From Syntrophopropionicum sp964397525 (GTDB lineage Bacteria > Bacillota > Desulfotomaculia > Desulfotomaculales > Pelotomaculaceae): a DNA stretch of 64,000 nucleotides. This document shows, piece by piece, positions 60,088-64,000 of the stretch. Numbering within the stretch: the stretch's first letter is position 1; each line of letters opens with the position of its first letter. The translations under genes were made by a program, and so were the position numbers. The stretch is from contig CAYNIY010000002.1 of assembly GCA_964397525.1 (NCBI GenBank), positions 1 through 64,000 on the forward strand, given 5' to 3'. The notes below the pieces were generated by a model. It was given only the letters and a program-made list of their open reading frames with translations. It did not search any database and was not told the origin of the DNA.

Positions 60088-60762
60088 GTGCATATTATGG
60101 AAGGATATTTGCCAATGAGCCATGCCTTAGGCTGGTCGCTAGTCTCCGCTCCCTTTGTTATCCACGGGCTAAGAAGCCTGCAAAAAAAACTGCAGGAGAA
60201 CCCAGAAACCAAAATAATCCTTGGGGTGGCCGGTGCCTTCACCTTTGTGCTCTCAGCTCTGAAGCTGCCTTCGGTGACCGGCAGCTGTTCACACCCGACA
60301 GGTACCGGCCTGGGAGCGGTGCTGTTCGGCCCTACTTCCATGTCAGTCCTCGGCCTGGTGGTACTGCTGTTCCAGTCCCTGCTTCTGGCACACGGGGGAT
60401 TAACCACCCTGGGCGCCAATACGTTTTCTATGGCTATAGTCGGCCCCTTCGTGGCCTACGGAGTTTACAGGACTGGCATAAAAATGAGGCTGTCCGGAGG
60501 GATATCCATATTTCTGGCGGCGGCGCTGGGAGACCTGATGACCTACATAACCACCTCGGCTCAATTGGCGCTGGCTTTCCCTGACCCGGTTGGGGGTTTT
60601 GCAGGCTCCCTCATGAAATTCGGCACTATCTTCGCTGTTACTCAAATCCCCCTGGCCGTCAGCGAGGGACTGCTGACCGCCCTGGTTTTCAATACCTTAT
60701 GCAAGTACAGCGCCAGCGAACTGCGGGATTTAAATGTTTTCGAGAAGGAGATACGGGCATGA
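60088..60762 (+). CDS. cbiM: Cobalt ECF transporter S component
   Basis: 224 residues from GTG. It begins MHIMEGYLP, the classic CbiM metal-binding N-terminus, and has about six helices with SCSHPTGTGLGAVLFGPTSMSVLG. It imports Co2+ with CbiN, CbiQ and CbiO. An upstream TTG start was rejected for spacing. Confidence 0.96.
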   Translation: MHIMEGYLPMSHALGWSLVSAPFVIHGLRSLQKKLQENPETKIILGVAGAFTFVLSALKLPSVTGSCSHPTGTGLGAVLFGPTSMSVLGLVVLLFQSLLLAHGGLTTLGANTFSMAIVGPFVAYGVYRTGIKMRLSGGISIFLAAALGDLMTYITTSAQLALAFPDPVGGFAGSLMKFGTIFAVTQIPLAVSEGLLTALVFNTLCKYSASELRDLNVFEKEIRA

Positions 60763-61064
60763 AAAAGATCAGTAAAAACCTGCTCCTTATTATCGCGGTA
60801 ATAATTATCACAACAGCGCCTTTGATTGGATTCAACTTTTATTCAGGGGACACTGAAGACGAGATGTTTTCAGGGGCTGACGGTCAGGCCGAAGGTGTAA
60901 TAGCAGAACTGTACCCGGACTATGAACCCTGGTTCAATTCACTATGGGAACCGCAGAGCGGCGAGATCGAGAGCCTGCTGTTTGCCCTGCAGGCAGCTGT
61001 CGGAGCAGGCTTTATCGGTTATTACATAGGCCTCTCACGTGGAAAAAACAGAAGTGAAGCCTGA
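60759..61064 (+). CDS. cbiN: Cobalt ECF transporter auxiliary protein
   Basis: 101 residues with two membrane segments (LLLIIAVIIITTAPLIGFNF and LLFALQAAVGAGFIGYYIGL) around an extracellular loop rich in Asp and Glu. The ATG overlaps the cbiM stop. The length and build are typical. Confidence 0.93.
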   Translation: MKKISKNLLLIIAVIIITTAPLIGFNFYSGDTEDEMFSGADGQAEGVIAELYPDYEPWFNSLWEPQSGEIESLLFALQAAVGAGFIGYYIGLSRGKNRSEA

Positions 61065-61843
61065 TGCTGCTGACTGAACGATACGCCCTGACCAGCAAAT
61101 TGAATACACGGCACCCGGCTGAGAAAGGTTGCCTGACCCTATTGTTTCTGGCAGCCTGCTTATTAGCAAAAACACCGTTTGTTCCCCTCCTGGCGCTGGG
61201 AATAATGACTGCAGCTACTGTATTGGCAGGCCGCACACCCCTGAGGGTTTTTTTCGGGCTCTTATTGATACCGGTATCTTTTCTCATATGCGGGATGTTC
61301 ACTATGGCTTTCTCGTTCAACCCGCCCCCAAACTGTCTGTTTCAGTTTACCCTGGCCGGAATCACAGCAGGAGTCACTCCAACTGGGCTAAACATGGCCG
61401 TGCAGACATTCTGCCGGTCAGCCGGCGCCGTATCCTGCCTCTGCTTTTTTATATTAACCACACCCATCACCCACGTTTTTTCGCTGCTGGACCGGACACC
61501 CTTCCCCTCCCTGCTGCTGGAAGTGATGATCCTGGTTTACGGGTCCATTATGGTCCTTTTGGACACCGCGGGCAAAATGATCCTTTCACAGTCATCGCGT
61601 TTAGGTTATTCCTCGGTGCAGGCTTCATACAGGTCATTATCCTGGCTGGTAGCGAAACTTTTTGTGCACTCGCTGCGGCGTTCCCGCGAGATGTATCTTG
61701 GCCTGGCCTCGCGCGGCTACGAAGACAGGATCAGGGTCGTCCAGCCTGGCAATCCTCCATCTCCGCTTTACCTGGCACTAGCTGGCGCAAGCGGGTTTTT
61801 CTTAATATATCTGGCCCTCAGGACAGGAGGCTTATCTTTTTGA
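61064..61843 (+). CDS. cbiQ: Cobalt ECF transporter transmembrane T component
   Basis: 259 residues with about five helices. The SRGYE-type motif is in MYLGLASRGYEDRIR, which contacts the ATPase. It shares one base with cbiN (TGATG). Confidence 0.95.
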   Translation: MLLTERYALTSKLNTRHPAEKGCLTLLFLAACLLAKTPFVPLLALGIMTAATVLAGRTPLRVFFGLLLIPVSFLICGMFTMAFSFNPPPNCLFQFTLAGITAGVTPTGLNMAVQTFCRSAGAVSCLCFFILTTPITHVFSLLDRTPFPSLLLEVMILVYGSIMVLLDTAGKMILSQSSRLGYSSVQASYRSLSWLVAKLFVHSLRRSREMYLGLASRGYEDRIRVVQPGNPPSPLYLALAGASGFFLIYLALRTGGLSF

Positions 61844-62694
61844 ACAGCTGCATTCTGGAACTTGAAGATGTGCATTATAGTTATACAGACGGTACCGCAG
61901 CCCTGAAAGGAGTATCTTTTCAAGTGCCGCGCCAGGCCAAGATTGCGCTGATGGGCCCGAACGGGGCGGGCAAAACCACCCTGCTGCTGCACCTGAACGC
62001 CATCCACAAGCCCTCGCGGGGGACAGTCCACTATAACGGCATGCCAATGTGTTATTCCCGGAAAGAAATAAATCTCCTGCGCAAGCAGGTGGGCATCGTC
62101 TTCCAGGACCCTGAGCTGCAGCTGTTGGGAGGAACAGTGTACCAGGATGTGTCCTTCGGCCCGGCCAATCTGAAATTAGACGAAGGCCAGATCAACCAGC
62201 GTGTTCGTCAGGCCCTGGAACTATGCGGGCTTACAGGTCTGGCGGACCGGCCGGTGCACAGCCTCAGCTGCGGCCAGAAAAAGCTCACGGCCATAGCAGG
62301 GGTACTGGCCATGGAATCTGAGGTCATCGCTCTCGACGAGCCCACTGCCAGCCTGGATCCGGAAGCAGCATCGGATCTTATGGCGCTTCTCGATGCACTG
62401 AACGCCAGGGGCGCCACGGTCATTATCTCTACTCACGACGTGGACCTGGCGGCTGCCTGGGCCGGACAGCTGGTGATCATGGATGACGGCATTGTCAGGC
62501 TTGCCGGATCTCCGGAAGATATATACTACGGCAGAGAAAAAGCGTATAATTTAAAATTGAAAACACCAATGGTTGTAGAAATGTACTGGCACCTGCGGAA
62601 AAATAAACTTGTTTCTAACAACCGGGCTATGCCGCTGACCAGGGAAGACCTCCTGGAAATAATAAAACAGAGCGGCGATAGAGATGCAGTATAA
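61840..62694 (+). CDS. cbiO: Cobalt ECF transporter ATP-binding protein
   Basis: 284 residues from TTG behind AGGAGG. Walker A GPNGAGKTTLL, Q-loop GIVFQDPELQL, signature SCGQKKLTAIAGVLA, Walker B VIALDEPTASLDP and ISTHDVDLAAAW. Overlaps cbiQ by four bases. Confidence 0.95.
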   Translation: MNSCILELEDVHYSYTDGTAALKGVSFQVPRQAKIALMGPNGAGKTTLLLHLNAIHKPSRGTVHYNGMPMCYSRKEINLLRKQVGIVFQDPELQLLGGTVYQDVSFGPANLKLDEGQINQRVRQALELCGLTGLADRPVHSLSCGQKKLTAIAGVLAMESEVIALDEPTASLDPEAASDLMALLDALNARGATVIISTHDVDLAAAWAGQLVIMDDGIVRLAGSPEDIYYGREKAYNLKLKTPMVVEMYWHLRKNKLVSNNRAMPLTREDLLEIIKQSGDRDAV

Positions 62695-62709
62695 GGAGTT
62701 TTGCACAGC

Positions 62710-64000
62710 ATGAAGAGAATAGTCATAGCAGGTACGCACAGCGGTTCAGGCAAAACGACGATCACCGCCGGCCTGCTGGCGGCATTGCGAAAAAGAGGGC
62801 TCAAAGTGCAGCCGTTTAAGGTGGGCCCGGACTATATCGACACCGGCTACCATGCCGTGGCGGCTGGACGGATGTCCTACAACCTTGACTTCTGGATGAT
62901 GCCGCAGCCAAACATCATCCAGCTGTTTATACATGGCATGGAGGGCATTGACTTTGGTGTGATCGAGGGAGTAATGGGCCTTTACGACGGGGTGGGCGCT
63001 ACCCCGGAAGGCAGCACCGCCGAAATAGCCAAGCTGTTAAACGCCCCGGTGCTGTTGATTGTTGACGCGGGAGGAATGTCCACCAGCGCCGCAGCCCAGG
63101 TCCTCGGTTACAAATCTTTCGACAAAGACCTCCGCCTGGCTGGTGTGATCGTAAACAACGTGGGCAGCGAGCACCATTACAAGCTTGTCAAACAAGCTAT
63201 TGAAACTTATACAGGCGTGCCGGTACTGGGTTTTTTACCTAAGGATAAATCAGTCGAGCTGCCCAGCCGCCACCTGGGTCTGCTGCCGGCGGAAGAAATG
63301 GAAAGACACGCGGAAATTATTGAAAAGGCAGCCAGGATGGTACGGGAATGGATCGACCTTGACCAGGTTATAGCCCTGGGGGGATCAGCCGGCCCTCTGC
63401 CGTCAGCCAGTCCAATTCCTATTGAAAGCGGCGAACCCGTAAAAATCGCAGTGGCCCGGGATGAGTCTTTCAGCTTTTATTACCGCAGCACCCTGGAAGT
63501 TTTAACGTCACTGGGAGCTGAACTGCGTTACTTCAGCCCCATGAAGGACAGCTCTCTGCCGGATAACATCGACGGCCTCTACCTGGGCGGCGGCTTCCCT
63601 GAGGTCTTTGCCGGGAAACTGTCAGGTAACAGGAGCCTGCTGGAAGACATAAACCGCAAACTTGGAGCAGGTCTGCACTGTTACGCCGAATGCGGGGGCT
63701 TCATGTACCTGACTGAATCCATCACCGGGAAAAACGGTGAAATGCATCCTATGGCCGGCTTCTTTGACGGGCATATCATGATGACCGACCGCCTGCAGCG
63801 GTTCGGTTACGTGGATATCGAATTTACAGCAGATAATGTGCTGGGCAAAGCAGGCCAGCGTGCGCGGGGACATGAATTCCATCATTCCCTGGTCGAAGGC
63901 ATCACCTGCCCTGCTACTTACCTGGTTAAATCAGCCTTGTCCGGCAGTCAGTGGCATTGCGGCTACCGCCGGGCAAACACACTGGCCGCATACGCTCACA
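62710..64000 (+). CDS. cbiA: Cobyrinate a,c-diamide synthase (runs off right edge)
   Basis: 430 visible codons. The N-terminal P-loop domain (IVIAGTHSGSGKTTITAGLLAAL, KVGPDYIDTGYH, GVMGLYDGV) uses ATP. The C-terminal glutaminase (about 235 onward: LYLGGGFPEVFAGKLS, CYAECGGFMYLTESI with nucleophile Cys) supplies ammonia. It amidates the a and c carboxylates of cobyrinate. The final part of the glutaminase domain is outside the window. Confidence 0.96.
   Translation, partial: MKRIVIAGTHSGSGKTTITAGLLAALRKRGLKVQPFKVGPDYIDTGYHAVAAGRMSYNLDFWMMPQPNIIQLFIHGMEGIDFGVIEGVMGLYDGVGATPEGSTAEIAKLLNAPVLLIVDAGGMSTSAAAQVLGYKSFDKDLRLAGVIVNNVGSEHHYKLVKQAIETYTGVPVLGFLPKDKSVELPSRHLGLLPAEEMERHAEIIEKAARMVREWIDLDQVIALGGSAGPLPSASPIPIESGEPVKIAVARDESFSFYYRSTLEVLTSLGAELRYFSPMKDSSLPDNIDGLYLGGGFPEVFAGKLSGNRSLLEDINRKLGAGLHCYAECGGFMYLTESITGKNGEMHPMAGFFDGHIMMTDRLQRFGYVDIEFTADNVLGKAGQRARGHEFHHSLVEGITCPATYLVKSALSGSQWHCGYRRANTLAAYAH

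Noticed and set aside
1..64000. tRNA, rRNA, CRISPR, prophage or insertion sequence
   Set aside because: Looked for; no T-loop/acceptor patterns, direct-repeat arrays, integrase or transposase frames were seen.

Overview
The window is a dense stretch of chromosome from an anaerobic Gram-positive bacterium. The best guess is a Clostridia lineage close to the Peptococcaceae (Desulfotomaculum/Pelotomaculum type). The evidence is strong AGGAGG ribosome sites with many TTG and GTG starts, a stalk-domain (copper amine oxidase N-like) secreted protein, desulforedoxin, rubrerythrin, a B12-dependent class II ribonucleotide reductase, an anaerobic (CbiX/CbiD-type) cobalamin operon, and LytS/LytTR and ECF regulators. 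This placement is inferred from gene content only. No rRNA, tRNA, CRISPR, prophage or insertion sequence was seen.

Layout. 1-4 kb: the end of an NAD synthetase gene, an ECF sigma/anti-sigma pair with its own ECF-type promoter, and a small acetyltransferase-like gene. 3.8-7.8 kb: a nitrogen block of two PII proteins and two ammonium transporters on the minus strand, with leaders that look like attenuators. 7.9-16 kb: cell-wall and alanine metabolism (alr, ald), nnr, acpS, a LytTR two-component system and a metallo-beta-lactamase-fold enzyme. 16.3-17.2 kb: a secreted stalk-domain protein interrupted by an in-frame TGA that is followed at once by a 14-bp hairpin, so it is a candidate selenoprotein. 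17.2-28 kb: ferredoxin, macrodomain, flavin reductase, rmuC, a thioredoxin/DUF255 protein, an Rnk-like factor, cold shock protein, a MoxR/VWA pair, a small CPRC thioredoxin and nrdJ. 28-43 kb: oxidative-stress genes (two SOD paralogues, desulforedoxin, rubrerythrin) mixed with a MASE3-like kinase/regulator pair, a cupin-HEAT protein, Fe-S proteins, a histone-deacetylase-like amidohydrolase, trpF and several uncharacterised genes.

43-53 kb: a sulfonate/nitrate-type ABC transporter with a cupin, a sirtuin, then a TPP-riboswitch-controlled operon for thiamine precursor uptake ending in thiamine pyrophosphokinase, and a TPP-dependent E1 alpha/beta pair without E2 or E3. 53.3-64 kb: a cobalamin riboswitch with terminator and a tightly overlapping operon cbiC-D-E-L-F-G-H-(J+X)-M-N-Q-O-A running off the right edge. 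It includes a CbiJ-CbiX fusion and lacks cbiT.

The parts fit together: the cobalt/B12 operon supplies the cofactor for the class II reductase, thiamine uptake supplies the E1 enzyme, and the SOD/desulforedoxin/rubrerythrin set suits an anaerobe that meets oxygen. Dispersed REP-like palindromes (about 3.0, 10.7 and 38.7 kb) are the only repeat family seen. The strongest candidates for something undescribed are the UGA-hairpin stalk protein and the amt/glnB leader hairpins.
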